Assembly (NCBI GenBank): GCA_964398955.1 | Contig: CAYNOZ010000038.1 | Location: 1 to 14,068, forward strand | From: CAYNOZ01 sp964398955 | GTDB taxonomy: Archaea; Methanobacteriota_B; Thermococci; Thermococcales; CAYNOZ01 | Direction of reading: 5' to 3' | DNA: 14,068 nt | Part shown: one piece after another, positions 6,385 through 13,667 of the stretch | Numbering within the stretch: position 1 is the first letter of the stretch | How the letters are laid out: each line of letters starts with the position of its first letter | Program-made: the position numbers and the translations under genes | Notes under the pieces: generated by a model | Seen by the model: only the letters and a program-made list of their open reading frames with translations | Told to the model about the DNA's origin: nothing | The model's database searches: none

Positions 6385-8946
6385 ATGATGGAGGTTTCTA
6401 AGGAAATTAAAGTTTTATTGGTTGATGATGAAAAGGATTTTTTAGATCAGGAAAGAATATTTCTGAAAAAACAAAATAGTTATTTTAGCTTAAATTTATT
6501 TACCAATGCTAAAGATGGTTTAAAGAATTTTAGGAATTCTAATTATGATTGTGTTGTTTCTGATTATCAGATGCCTGGCATGGATGGATTAGAATTACTT
6601 AAAAAAATTAGAAAAGAATCAAAGGAAATTCCATTTATCATATTTACTGGTAAGGGAAGAGAAGAAGTTGCCGTCGAAGCTTTAAATCTCGGATCGGATA
6701 GATACATTCGAAAAGGTGGTAATCCGAAGTCCCAATTTGAAGTACTTGCTAAAGCAATAACTCAAGAAGTTAAACATTACAGAGCAGAACTTAAGCTAGC
6801 TAAAAATGAAAAAAAATATCATCGTTTGATAGAAACTACACAGGAATCTATTTTACTTCAAAATATGGATGGAAAAATAACATTTGCAGACCCTGGAAAG
6901 CTAAAGGATTATGGGCTTTCTAAAGACATTTTGGAGGGTTCTTACGTCAATGAATTCGTTCCAGAAGATCAAATTAAAATCATTAAAGGAAATCGTAAGA
7001 TGAGAATCGATGGAGATCAGAGTTCTAATCTTTTTGAAATCGAAATTGTTACGGAAGATGGACAAAGAATCCCTGTTGAGGTTAGTTCTTCACCTTTAGT
7101 AGAGAATAATGAAATAAAGAAAGTAATATTATCTATTAGAGATATTAGTGAACGGAAAAGCCAGAAGAAAGATCTTAAAGAAAATATTAGAAAGTATCGT
7201 AATTTCTTTAAGACATCAAGAGATTGTGCCTTTATCATCTCAGAGAATGGTGAATGGATTGATATGAGTGATAATGCCCCTAACTTCTTTGGTTTTAATT
7301 CTAAAAAATCCTTGAAACAAGAAAGTATTAAGAGTTTGTCTGAAAGTACTCATGAATTGTCTAATTTTTTGAATTCGGTTAAGAATAATGGGTTTACTAA
7401 AGATTATCCTCTTAATTTCCTGAAAAAGAACGGTAATAAGATAAATACCTTGGTTACTGCAGTTCCATTTAAATCTGAAAGCGAAATTTCAGGTTTTCAA
7501 GGAACCATAAAAAATATTACTGAACAGAAGAATATTAAAGAAGAGTTAAGAAAAAGTAAAAGAAAGTTTAAAAAATTCTTTGATGAACTTAATTCAATAA
7601 CCTTCATATCGGAACTAAATGGAGAAATTTTAGAAACAAATAACAAAGCTATAGAAGAGCTAGGATACTCAAAAGATGAAATTAAACAAATGAATATAAT
7701 AGAAGATCTTTCGGTTCTAGATACGACTAAAGAAAAAATGGAAAAAAGAAACAAAAAGCTAAAAAATGGAGAATTGGTAACATTCAAAGATAAACTACAA
7801 AGAAAGGATGGAACAAAATTCAGAACTGAAGTTGAAGTAAATCCAATAATATTAGATGGAAAACTTAGAACAGCCTCAGTAAACAAAAACATAGAAGATA
7901 AAGAACAACTAAGAGACAAAATTCAAACAATATTATACGATTCTCCTAACATCATCATGGAATATGACCAAGAAGGAAATTACAAAAAAATTTACTCAAA
8001 ATCTTCAAACCTACTATACGATAAAAAGAATAAAATGATTAATAAAAATGTTAAAGATATACTTCCGCAAAAATCTGCAAAAAAAGTTCTAGAATCTATT
8101 AAAAAGGCATTTAAAACTGGAAAAATCCAAAACACAAGTTTCAGTATAATGATCAACGGTCAGAAAAAATGGTTCTCAGAACACTTCACACTCATAGACA
8201 ACGAAAACGTAGTAGTGTCAATCTCAAGAGATATAACAGATAGAAAACAGGCTGAAGAACGAGAAAAATTGTTACATACACTAATCAGACATGATGTAAG
8301 AAATAAATCTCAAACAGTTCAAGGATACTTAAACATGATACAAAATTACGAACTACCAAAAAACATAGAAAAACTAGTTCAAAACGCAAAAAAAGGAAGT
8401 AAAGAAAATATAAAATTAATAAACAAAGTATCAACACTCAAAAAATCTGATAAAGAAGAAAAAACAGAAATAAACGCATTCAAAAAACTAAAGAAAATAA
8501 AAAACCAATACAAATCAAAAAACAATAATAAAAACATAAAAATAAAAACTAATTGCCCAAAAAAAGACTGTAAAGTACAAGGAGGATCTCTTGTAACCGA
8601 AATCTTCAAAAACATAATCGAAAACTCAATAAAACACTCAAACGGAACAAAAATAAAAATCAAAGGAACAAAAACAGAAAAAAAAGCAATCATAACAATC
8701 GAAGATGACGGAAAAGGCATACCAGACAAAGACAAAGAAAAAATCTTCAACAAAGGCTACACAACAGACAAAGAAAAAGGAACAGGACTAGGACTATACC
8801 TAGCAAAAACCCTAATAGAAATCTACAACGGAGAAATCAAAGTAGAAAACTCCGAACTAGGAGGAACCAAATTCACAATAAAACTACAAAGAAAACAAGA
8901 AAACAAAACCCAAAAAACAATAAAGTCTAAAAGAAATTCAACTTAA
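6385..8946 (+). CDS. Hybrid sensor histidine kinase: REC-PAS-PAS-PAS-PAS-HisKA-HATPase
   Basis: Cytoplasmic 853-residue kinase with an N-terminal receiver domain. REC (about 8-130) has the acidic pair D14/D15, phospho-acceptor D60 in VVSDYQMPGMDG, T88 in IIFTGKG and K110 in YIRKGG. Four PAS domains follow, each ending in a PAC-like DIxERK or NIxEQK motif: about 142-256, 268-384, 390-503 and 508-618. HisKA has H636 in LIRHDVRNKSQ. The ATPase domain has N747 in NIIENSIKHS, G1 box DDGKGIP (774-780) and G2 box GTGLGL (799-804), so all catalytic motifs are present. No membrane segments are seen. The C-terminal third is very rich in Lys. The start is ATG 6385 or ATG 6388 after GAGGA; spacing slightly favours 6388. 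No output regulator lies next to it, so phosphotransfer may go to a distant protein or within the REC domain. Synonymous codon use changes strongly along the gene. Confidence 0.95.
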   Translation: MMEVSKEIKVLLVDDEKDFLDQERIFLKKQNSYFSLNLFTNAKDGLKNFRNSNYDCVVSDYQMPGMDGLELLKKIRKESKEIPFIIFTGKGREEVAVEALNLGSDRYIRKGGNPKSQFEVLAKAITQEVKHYRAELKLAKNEKKYHRLIETTQESILLQNMDGKITFADPGKLKDYGLSKDILEGSYVNEFVPEDQIKIIKGNRKMRIDGDQSSNLFEIEIVTEDGQRIPVEVSSSPLVENNEIKKVILSIRDISERKSQKKDLKENIRKYRNFFKTSRDCAFIISENGEWIDMSDNAPNFFGFNSKKSLKQESIKSLSESTHELSNFLNSVKNNGFTKDYPLNFLKKNGNKINTLVTAVPFKSESEISGFQGTIKNITEQKNIKEELRKSKRKFKKFFDELNSITFISELNGEILETNNKAIEELGYSKDEIKQMNIIEDLSVLDTTKEKMEKRNKKLKNGELVTFKDKLQRKDGTKFRTEVEVNPIILDGKLRTASVNKNIEDKEQLRDKIQTILYDSPNIIMEYDQEGNYKKIYSKSSNLLYDKKNKMINKNVKDILPQKSAKKVLESIKKAFKTGKIQNTSFSIMINGQKKWFSEHFTLIDNENVVVSISRDITDRKQAEEREKLLHTLIRHDVRNKSQTVQGYLNMIQNYELPKNIEKLVQNAKKGSKENIKLINKVSTLKKSDKEEKTEINAFKKLKKIKNQYKSKNNNKNIKIKTNCPKKDCKVQGGSLVTEIFKNIIENSIKHSNGTKIKIKGTKTEKKAIITIEDDGKGIPDKDKEKIFNKGYTTDKEKGTGLGLYLAKTLIEIYNGEIKVENSELGGTKFTIKLQRKQENKTQKTIKSKRNST

Positions 8947-8970
8947 AAAATTAAAAACAAACTGGACTGA
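8947..8970 (-). terminator. T-rich terminator region of the racemase gene
   Basis: On the minus strand, just past the racemase stop, the sequence reads GTTTTTAATTTTTTAAG, with runs of five and six T that reach into the 3' end of the convergent hybrid kinase gene. Oligo-T runs are the usual archaeal termination signal. Confidence 0.4.
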
Positions 8971-9648
8971 CTACCCTTTTATCTCATTTACAACCTTCAT
9001 CGCAAAAATTCTGGTCGGATTTACAAGGTCGAAATCTACATCTTTAAGAACTAAAGGAATTTCCGTACACCCAGCTATAATCGTATCAGCACCTCTATCC
9101 AGTAAATCATTAGCCTCTTCCATCAAAATGTCTCTAGATTCATCCTTTTCCCCAGCCTTCACTAGATAAGTAGCCCTCATCTCCTTGCTTAGATCATCCG
9201 GAGTAATTAAAGTTAACCCCTTAGGCTCCAAAACATCATGATAAATACGAGTCTTAACGGTACCAGAAGTTGATAACAATCCAACCTTACTTGCTCCATT
9301 CTCCATTAAATAATTACCAGTTTCTTCAATCATATTAATAATAGGTATATTAACAAAATCTCTCACATCATCTATAAAATAATGAAAAGTATTACAAGGA
9401 ACGGCAATCATATCAGAACCCATACTCTCAAGTTTACGAGCATCCCTACCTAATTTAGGAACAGGACTTTCACCATCCTCCAAAATTGCCTCCGTCCGAT
9501 CAGGAATCTTAGGATCATTCACTACCATCATCTCAATATGATCTTGATCCCGATCAGCTGGAGTTAAATCAATAACCTCTTCCATAAAATCAACGGTTGC
9601 TTCAGGGCCCATCCCTCCTAAAACTCCTAAAATCTCTTCCTCACACAT
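8971..9648 (-). CDS. Aspartate/glutamate racemase family protein
   Basis: PLP-independent racemase of the Asp/Glu/hydantoin superfamily, expected to interconvert L- and D-amino acids with two cysteines as acid and base. Both are present in their family motifs: C85 in AVPCNTFHYF and C194 in IAGCTEIPLVL. The N-terminal GVLGGMGPEATVDF and the NDPKIPDRT stretch are typical of the aspartate racemase/YgeA branch. The 225-residue length is normal. The ATG at 9646-9648 has AGGAGAT upstream. The gene is convergent with the hybrid kinase and lies downstream of, and in the same direction as, an AsnC/Lrp-type regulator, which may respond to an amino acid related to this reaction. The exact substrate (Asp, Glu or a broader range) cannot be read from the sequence. 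Confidence 0.9.
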   Translation of the reverse strand: MCEEEILGVLGGMGPEATVDFMEEVIDLTPADRDQDHIEMMVVNDPKIPDRTEAILEDGESPVPKLGRDARKLESMGSDMIAVPCNTFHYFIDDVRDFVNIPIINMIEETGNYLMENGASKVGLLSTSGTVKTRIYHDVLEPKGLTLITPDDLSKEMRATYLVKAGEKDESRDILMEEANDLLDRGADTIIAGCTEIPLVLKDVDFDLVNPTRIFAMKVVNEIKG

Positions 9649-9731
9649 AAATATTATCTCCTAAAAACAAAACAAATTATCCAACATTACATGACAAAAA
9701 TCCTATTTCAAACCTTCCAATTAATGACCTA

Positions 9732-9746
9732 AAGTTTATTTAAATC
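9732..9746 (-). promoter_or_regulatory. TATA-like element upstream of the racemase gene
   Basis: The minus strand reads ATTTAAATAAAC about 90 bases before the racemase ATG. This is the best TATA candidate in the 287-base spacer, giving a leader of some 60 bases. The rest of the spacer (9649-9935) is AT-rich with small inverted repeats such as ATTTAAA/TTTAAAT and no reading frame. Confidence 0.3.
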
Positions 9747-9935
9747 TGTCGGAATGAAAATTTTCTAAATACCTTCCTAACCTGAAAATTGAAGGCCTCG
9801 ATTTAAATTATCCATCAGTTTAAATTGAATTCATCAAAATTTTATTTCGCAAATTAACTAACTTTCTATCAAATAAAGATAATTAAGAATAGTAATCTTA
9901 TCTAAGTAAAAATTACCGATCAAAATTATAGTCAT

Positions 9936-10430
9936 TTATTTTGTTCTTTTTGAATTGATCGTTAGGTCTATTTTTTCCCATTCAATTACTTCTAAGGTAT
10001 CCATTGATTCGATTCTTATGTTTTTGTTTTTCATTTTTTTCTGTATTTTCTGTATTTTTATTGGTGTTGTTTTGTCTTTAGGGTCTGCAGTTAGGAAGAA
10101 TGCGAATATGTCATGTTCTCCATATGTTCTGAGTACGACTTTGAATCGGCTATCGTTTTTTAGATATTTTATCGCTTTTTCAATATCTTCGACATCTACA
10201 GTTACTCCGATTGCCATTGCACTAAATCCTAATTTTTGAAAATTGGGAATTGCTACTAATCTATTTTTTAAAATATCTTTTTCCTCTAGTTGTCTAATTC
10301 TGCGGTAAACTGTACTTCTGCTTACTTCCATTTTATCAGAAATGTCAGAATAAGAGTTAGCTCCTTTAGAAATGAGTTGTAATATTTTAAAGTCTATATC
10401 ATCTAATTTATCTAAAATATTAGACACCAA
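9936..10430 (-). CDS. AsnC/Lrp family transcriptional regulator
   Basis: DNA-binding regulator of the feast/famine family, usually an octamer or dimer assembly whose C-terminal RAM domain binds amino acids. Residues about 10-60 hold the AsnC-type winged helix-turn-helix (DIDFKILQLISKGANS, then SRSTVYRRIRQLEEKDIL). Residues about 70-150 are the RAM domain, with the family pattern YGEHDIFAFF near residue 120. The 164-residue length is normal. No in-frame ATG lies near the N terminus; translation starts at TTG 10430 or GTG 10427. No strong ribosome site is visible and a TATA-like box sits about 35 bases upstream, so the message may be nearly leaderless. Its target is not shown; the racemase downstream and its own promoter are candidates. 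Confidence 0.92.
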   Translation of the reverse strand: MVSNILDKLDDIDFKILQLISKGANSYSDISDKMEVSRSTVYRRIRQLEEKDILKNRLVAIPNFQKLGFSAMAIGVTVDVEDIEKAIKYLKNDSRFKVVLRTYGEHDIFAFFLTADPKDKTTPIKIQKIQKKMKNKNIRIESMDTLEVIEWEKIDLTINSKRTK

Positions 10431-10458
10431 CCGAAACTAACAATGAAGAGTAATATTA

Positions 10459-10471
10459 TTTATAATAAATA
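10459..10471 (-). promoter_or_regulatory. TATA-like box of the AsnC/Lrp gene
   Basis: The minus strand reads TATTTATTATAAA about 35 bases before the TTG start. Normal archaeal TATA-to-start-site spacing would put transcription initiation within about ten bases of the start codon, consistent with the lack of a clear ribosome site. Confidence 0.4.
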
Positions 10472-10692
10472 TTTCTTGGTATTATTTTGATTATTTTTAA
10501 TTTATCACTTACCTTTTGATTTACTTATTTAAACATTTTATGGGTTGGCAATTCGTAGGGTGGTTTTATTGTTGATTTTCTGTGGTTTCCCGTAAGTTTT
10601 AAATATTTGAATTTAGATTTTAACATAGCATTTGTGTCCCATATTGGTGCTTAGTTGGTTAAGTTTTCCAGAATATGTATAACTTTTTGAGT

Positions 10693-10702
10693 AGAGTACT
10701 CT
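10693..10702. promoter_or_regulatory. Perfect palindrome AGAGTACTCT
   Basis: A ten-base perfect palindrome about 100 bases before the KaiC-type gene, with a T/A-rich block immediately after it (GAAATATTTATG). It could be the site of a dimeric regulator, such as the neighbouring AsnC/Lrp protein, but that link is only inference. Confidence 0.3.
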
Positions 10703-10727
10703 GAAATATTTATGTAACTACTTCAAG

Positions 10728-10772
10728 AATGATTTTAAATTAATAAAATCTTTAAATTGCACCAAAATCATT
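10728..10772. promoter_or_regulatory. Inverted repeat AATGATTTT/AAAATCATT around a TATA-like box
   Basis: Nine-base perfect arms at 10728-10736 and 10764-10772 enclose 27 bases that contain CTTTAAATT, a TATA candidate placed about 45 bases before the ATG at 10800. A protein bound to these arms would cover the promoter of the KaiC-type gene. Confidence 0.4.
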
Positions 10773-10799
10773 AATCTATTAAATTTTCAGGTGATAAGA

Positions 10800-11558
10800 A
10801 TGTCTAATAAGAAATTAGAATTGAAACAAAGTTGGTTAAAAGAAGTAATGCCCGAAGGATTCCCATACCATGAATCAACATTAATTAGTGGTCCTGGAGG
10901 ATCTGGTAAACCTTTGGTTGGTTTAGGATTTGTCTATGATTGGTTAAGAAATGGTGGAAATGTTATCTTCATACCACTACAATACCCTGACACTAAATTC
11001 GTTAAAACCTCTTTAAAAGAATTATACGATTTAGATCTAGAAAAATTTGAAGAAAATATTGGATATATTCAGTTCCATCCAGAAATAGATGACTGGGAAC
11101 AGATAAATTCAAGAAAGATAAAGGCAAACCTGTTAAAACCTGAAGTATGGGAACCTACAATGGAAGAACTTGAAAAGAATTTTCAAGACAAAGATCCAGG
11201 TACCTTAGTTATGGCTTCTGCTCTGAACTTGCTACTGTTCTCTCCAAGTTATAAAAAACCAATCTTAGATAAATTAGAGTCGTTACTAAGCCAAGAAAAA
11301 AACAGATCCTACTTATTCACAGTAAGTACGAGCGCATTCAGAGAAAAAATAAGAAGATGGGAAGAAACTTCTGATAATCTTATGTTCACAGAAATGAACG
11401 ATGAAAAAGAACTATTCCTAAGACTAGAAAAACTTCAGAATAATCAAATCGATGAAAGAGAAATAAAAGTTCCTATAAAGAAGGGAATGCTAAAACAAAT
11501 TAAAGAAGTAGCTGAACAAGTAAGAGAAGACAAAATACCTAAATTAAAGAGCATATAA
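10800..11558 (+). CDS. HTR-like KaiC/RecA-superfamily ATPase homologue
   Basis: Cytoplasmic protein of 252 residues from the RecA/KaiC-like group often annotated as HTR-like protein in haloarchaea and methanogens and suspected to act in signal transduction. The phosphate-binding loop reads GPGGSGKPLVGLGF (from residue 31), with Pro where Walker A motifs have Thr or Ser; I recall this GKP form as typical of the family. VIFIPLQYPDTKFVKTSLKE and KANLLKPEVWEPTMEE are further family stretches. The Walker B-like strand reads TLVMASALNLLLFSP and lacks the usual Asp. Together these suggest nucleotide binding with weak or no hydrolysis. A longer frame opens at GTG 10791, but that GTG is part of the ribosome site AGGTGAT, so ATG 10800 is the start. 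The gene stands alone, with palindromic elements upstream and T runs downstream. Confidence 0.85.
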   Translation: MSNKKLELKQSWLKEVMPEGFPYHESTLISGPGGSGKPLVGLGFVYDWLRNGGNVIFIPLQYPDTKFVKTSLKELYDLDLEKFEENIGYIQFHPEIDDWEQINSRKIKANLLKPEVWEPTMEELEKNFQDKDPGTLVMASALNLLLFSPSYKKPILDKLESLLSQEKNRSYLFTVSTSAFREKIRRWEETSDNLMFTEMNDEKELFLRLEKLQNNQIDEREIKVPIKKGMLKQIKEVAEQVREDKIPKLKSI

Positions 11559-11569
11559 AATACTTAATG

Positions 11570-11593
11570 TTTTTTTTTAACTTGTTTTTTTTT
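11570..11593 (+). terminator. Double oligo-T terminator
   Basis: Two runs of nine T (11570-11578 and 11585-11593) separated by AACTTG, starting 12 bases after the stop of the KaiC-type gene. This is a strong archaeal-style termination signal and separates the gene from the cysteine synthase. Confidence 0.75.
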
Positions 11594-11678
11594 ATTAGAG
11601 GGAAAAGGATTTTCTTCGGTTACTATTGATGGTGTAGATATTTACAGACTGAGTGTTTTGATGAGTAGGATAAAGTGA

Positions 11679-11694
11679 AAAGTTTTTTAAGTAT
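11679..11694 (+). promoter_or_regulatory. Candidate promoter of the cysteine synthase gene
   Basis: GTGAAAAGTTTTTTAAGTA offers a purine-rich BRE-like part followed by TTTTTTAA about 40 bases before the GTG start. The match is weak and is called mainly from position. Confidence 0.25.
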
Positions 11695-11729
11695 GTAGTA
11701 TGTTTGTAAAGTAGTGATTAATATGGTCG

Positions 11730-12701
11730 GTGGACGTTTTTGTTCATGGAGAAAAATTTGATCCTATTCTAGACTTAGTTGGAGATACACCTATAGTAAA
11801 ATTAGATAAAATCTTTGATAAACCTTTATTCCAGGTTCATGCCAAGCTTGAAGGATTTAACCCTTCTGGATCCATTAAGGATCGGATTGCTAAAAAGATG
11901 ATTGAAAAAGCTGAGGAAGAAGGAAGTTTAACTGAGGACAAAACAATTCTTGAACCTACTTCAGGTAATACTGGAATTGGGCTTGCGATGGTGGCGATCA
12001 GAAAGGGATACGATGCCACTTTAGTTATGCCTAGTTCGGTTTCAGAAGAGAGAGCTTTAATGCTTAAAGCTTTTGGTGCTGATATAATAATTACTCCAAA
12101 GAATCAGGGGACAGATGGGTCTATTAGAAAAGCGGAAAAATTATTGAAAAATAATGATAAATATTGGATGCCAAATCAATTCAGCAATCCATCAAATATT
12201 AATGCTCACTACGAAGGTACAGGTCCTGAAATATGGGAATACATGGGAGATAAAATAACACATCTTGTTACAGGGCTTGGAACAGGAGGAACAATAACAG
12301 GAACCTCAAAGTACCTGAAAGAGAAGAAACCATCAATTAAAGTTATCGGGGTTCAACCAAAAACAAAAAATGGAATACAAGGACTAAAAAACATGAATAA
12401 ATCAATAGTACCGGATAACTACAGAAAAGAATTGCTTGATGAAATCATAAAAGTAAAACCGGAAGAAACTTATCAATCAGCTCTTAAACTGGCTAGAGAA
12501 GAAGGGATATTCGTTGGTCAATCCTCGGGGGCAGTAATTCAGGCGATAAAAGAGATATCTAAGAGATCAGATCAAGCTAATATAGTAACTATCTTCCCTG
12601 ATCTTGGATTCAAATACCTTACATCAGAACCATACAGAAACAATGAAATGATTCAAAAACTAAGAGAAGCTAAAAAACAGCAAAATACAGTAAAAATATA
12701 G
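11730..12701 (+). CDS. cysK: Cysteine synthase family PLP enzyme (O-acetylserine sulfhydrylase type)
   Basis: Fold-type II PLP enzyme that makes cysteine from an activated serine (O-acetylserine or, in some archaea, O-phosphoserine) and sulfide. The PLP-binding Lys is K50 in NPSGSIKDRIA. The substrate loop TSGNTG is at 77-82. NQFSNPSNINAHYEGTGPEIW, the phosphate-binding GLGTGGTITG near residue 180, GQSSGA near residue 263 and IFPDLGFKYL near the end are all family hallmarks. The length of 323 residues is normal, and there is no CBS domain, so it is not a full cystathionine beta-synthase. The start is GTG 11730; no in-frame ATG lies close and the ribosome site is weak. An ATG at 11723 is in another frame and ends after 12 codons. 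The gene appears monocistronic. CysK, CysM or a phosphoserine-dependent form cannot be told apart with certainty. Confidence 0.92.
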   Translation: MDVFVHGEKFDPILDLVGDTPIVKLDKIFDKPLFQVHAKLEGFNPSGSIKDRIAKKMIEKAEEEGSLTEDKTILEPTSGNTGIGLAMVAIRKGYDATLVMPSSVSEERALMLKAFGADIIITPKNQGTDGSIRKAEKLLKNNDKYWMPNQFSNPSNINAHYEGTGPEIWEYMGDKITHLVTGLGTGGTITGTSKYLKEKKPSIKVIGVQPKTKNGIQGLKNMNKSIVPDNYRKELLDEIIKVKPEETYQSALKLAREEGIFVGQSSGAVIQAIKEISKRSDQANIVTIFPDLGFKYLTSEPYRNNEMIQKLREAKKQQNTVKI

Positions 12702-12713
12702 TTTATAGAATTT

Positions 12714-12770
12714 AATTAGCTAATTTAATTAAGTTTAAATTATTTTAATTTTCTTAATTTTTCTAATTTA
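12714..12770 (+). terminator. Palindrome and T-rich tract after the cysteine synthase gene
   Basis: AATTAGCTAATT (12714-12725) is a perfect 12-base palindrome 12 bases after the stop. T-rich sequence with runs of four to five T follows up to about 12770. This is a plausible transcription end; the palindrome is AT-rich, so a hairpin would be weak. Confidence 0.4.
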
Positions 12771-12792
12771 GAATTTTTAGAATTAATAACGC

Positions 12793-12804
12793 CTTATATA
12801 TAAG
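12793..12804 (+). promoter_or_regulatory. TATA box of the trkA gene
   Basis: CTTATATATAAG is a perfect palindrome that contains a strong TATA core, preceded by AACGC. It lies about 85 bases before the ATG at 12888, so the transcript would have a leader of roughly 60 bases. Confidence 0.5.
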
Positions 12805-12887
12805 ATTTTATTTTAAATAATGTAGTATTCGGGGTTGAATCATTAGTTTGATAAGTTTGGAACCTTTTTTATTGTAAAGTGGTTGGG

Positions 12888-13583
12888 ATGTATATTATCA
12901 TTGTTGGAGTCGGTAGGATAGGAATTAGGGCACTTGAATTCGCTACTAAAGAGAATAATGATGTTGTTGTTATAGAGGAAGATAAGGATAAAATTAATAG
13001 AGCTAATATGGAATATGATTGTGTTTTCATTCACGGTGATGCTACCTTCAAAAGTTCTTTACGTGATGCTGATGCAAAAAAAGCTGACGCACTAATCAGC
13101 ACCACTGGAGATGATGCAGATAACCTATTAATTATGAAAAATGCTAAAGATTTAGGAATTCCAAGATTAACAAGCGTTGTTAACCATGATAGTCGAATAA
13201 ATTTATTCAAAGAATTAGATGTTAACATAGTTGGAGACCCCTACAACATGATTGGAAAATACTTATTCCGATCCACGAAAAGAATCTCTACAAAAAATTA
13301 TATGACAAAAGACATGTCCATTAACAATTATATGCGATTATCGAAAGGAGCTGAGGTATTTGAAATAAATATTTCAGATAAATCACCTTTAGAAGGTAAA
13401 ACCCTTGAAAAAGTGTTTAACGAAGAAATAGATAGAGAAAACAATATAATATTAACAATTGATCGAGACGGAAATCTTCTGATACCACAAGCAGACACCA
13501 AATTCAAAAAAGGAGATCTAATAACAGTATTAACAAAAAAAGAACCAAGATCAAACATAGTGAAAAAATTCATCGGAAGATAA
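12888..13583 (+). CDS. trkA: Trk potassium uptake regulatory subunit TrkA (single RCK domain)
   Basis: Cytoplasmic nucleotide-binding subunit that gates a Trk/Ktr-type potassium transporter. Residues 1-125 form the TrkA_N Rossmann fold: MYIIIVGVGRIG carries the GxGxxG loop, VVVIEED ends the second strand with the Glu that favours NAD(H), and HGDAT plus ADALISTTGDDADN complete the family pattern. Residues about 140-231 form the TrkA_C domain (SPLEGKTLEKVF, then FKKGDLITVLTKK). At 231 residues it is a single-RCK protein, about half of the two-lobed E. coli TrkA. A longer frame opens at GTG 12879, but this GTG sits within the likely ribosome site GTGGT and the protein normally begins at the Rossmann strand, so ATG 12888 is preferred. 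The transporter partner (TrkH-like) is not in the window. Confidence 0.93.
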   Translation: MYIIIVGVGRIGIRALEFATKENNDVVVIEEDKDKINRANMEYDCVFIHGDATFKSSLRDADAKKADALISTTGDDADNLLIMKNAKDLGIPRLTSVVNHDSRINLFKELDVNIVGDPYNMIGKYLFRSTKRISTKNYMTKDMSINNYMRLSKGAEVFEINISDKSPLEGKTLEKVFNEEIDRENNIILTIDRDGNLLIPQADTKFKKGDLITVLTKKEPRSNIVKKFIGR

Positions 13584-13600
13584 TAATATAAAAGAAAATA

Positions 13601-13621
13601 ATTTTTTGGAAAGATTTTTTA
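13601..13621 (+). terminator. T-run terminator after trkA
   Basis: Two runs of six T, in AATTTTTTGG and GATTTTTTAA, begin about 18 bases after the trkA stop, before the small downstream gene. They suggest termination, at least in part, before that gene. Confidence 0.4.
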
Positions 13622-13667
13622 ATTAGAGGAGATAAATTCCTTTGGTACTTTGTTGGAGTAAGGTACT

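Larger units (their letters stand above)
10431..10799. other. Divergent intergenic region between the AsnC/Lrp and KaiC-type genes
   Basis: About 370 bases with no convincing frame. It holds the AsnC/Lrp promoter on the left, and on the right a perfect ten-base palindrome and a nine-base inverted repeat in front of the KaiC-type gene. The stretch 10540-10590 is somewhat richer in G and C than its surroundings (GGGTTGGC, TTTCCCGTAAG), but I could not fold it into a convincing RNA. Confidence 0.5.

Noticed and set aside
7497..7919. Ser/Phe/Leu-rich minus-strand frames inside the hybrid kinase (also 7017-7238 and 8379-8753)
   Set aside because: They mirror the Lys/Glu/Asn-rich kinase codons on the other strand and have no independent support.
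9955..10239. 94-codon plus-strand frame opposite the AsnC/Lrp gene
   Set aside because: The opposite strand encodes a complete HTH-RAM regulator; this frame is its shadow.
10540..10590. G/C-richer patch in an AT-rich spacer, considered as a structured RNA gene
   Set aside because: Only weak pairing (GGG with CCC) could be found, with no tRNA, snoRNA or riboswitch features.
11568..11677. Open plus frame with a protein-like end (GFSSVTIDGVDIYRL) between the KaiC-type and cysteine synthase genes
   Set aside because: It begins in the poly-T terminator, has no start codon before its last residues, and has no ribosome site.
11723..11761. ATG-started 12-codon frame overlapping the cysteine synthase start
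   Set aside because: It is out of frame with the enzyme, very short and has no clear ribosome site; a regulatory leader peptide is possible but unsupported.
12843..13034. Minus-strand frame across the trkA start, with others at 13031-13228 and 13328-13573
   Set aside because: Shadows of the well-supported TrkA coding sequence.
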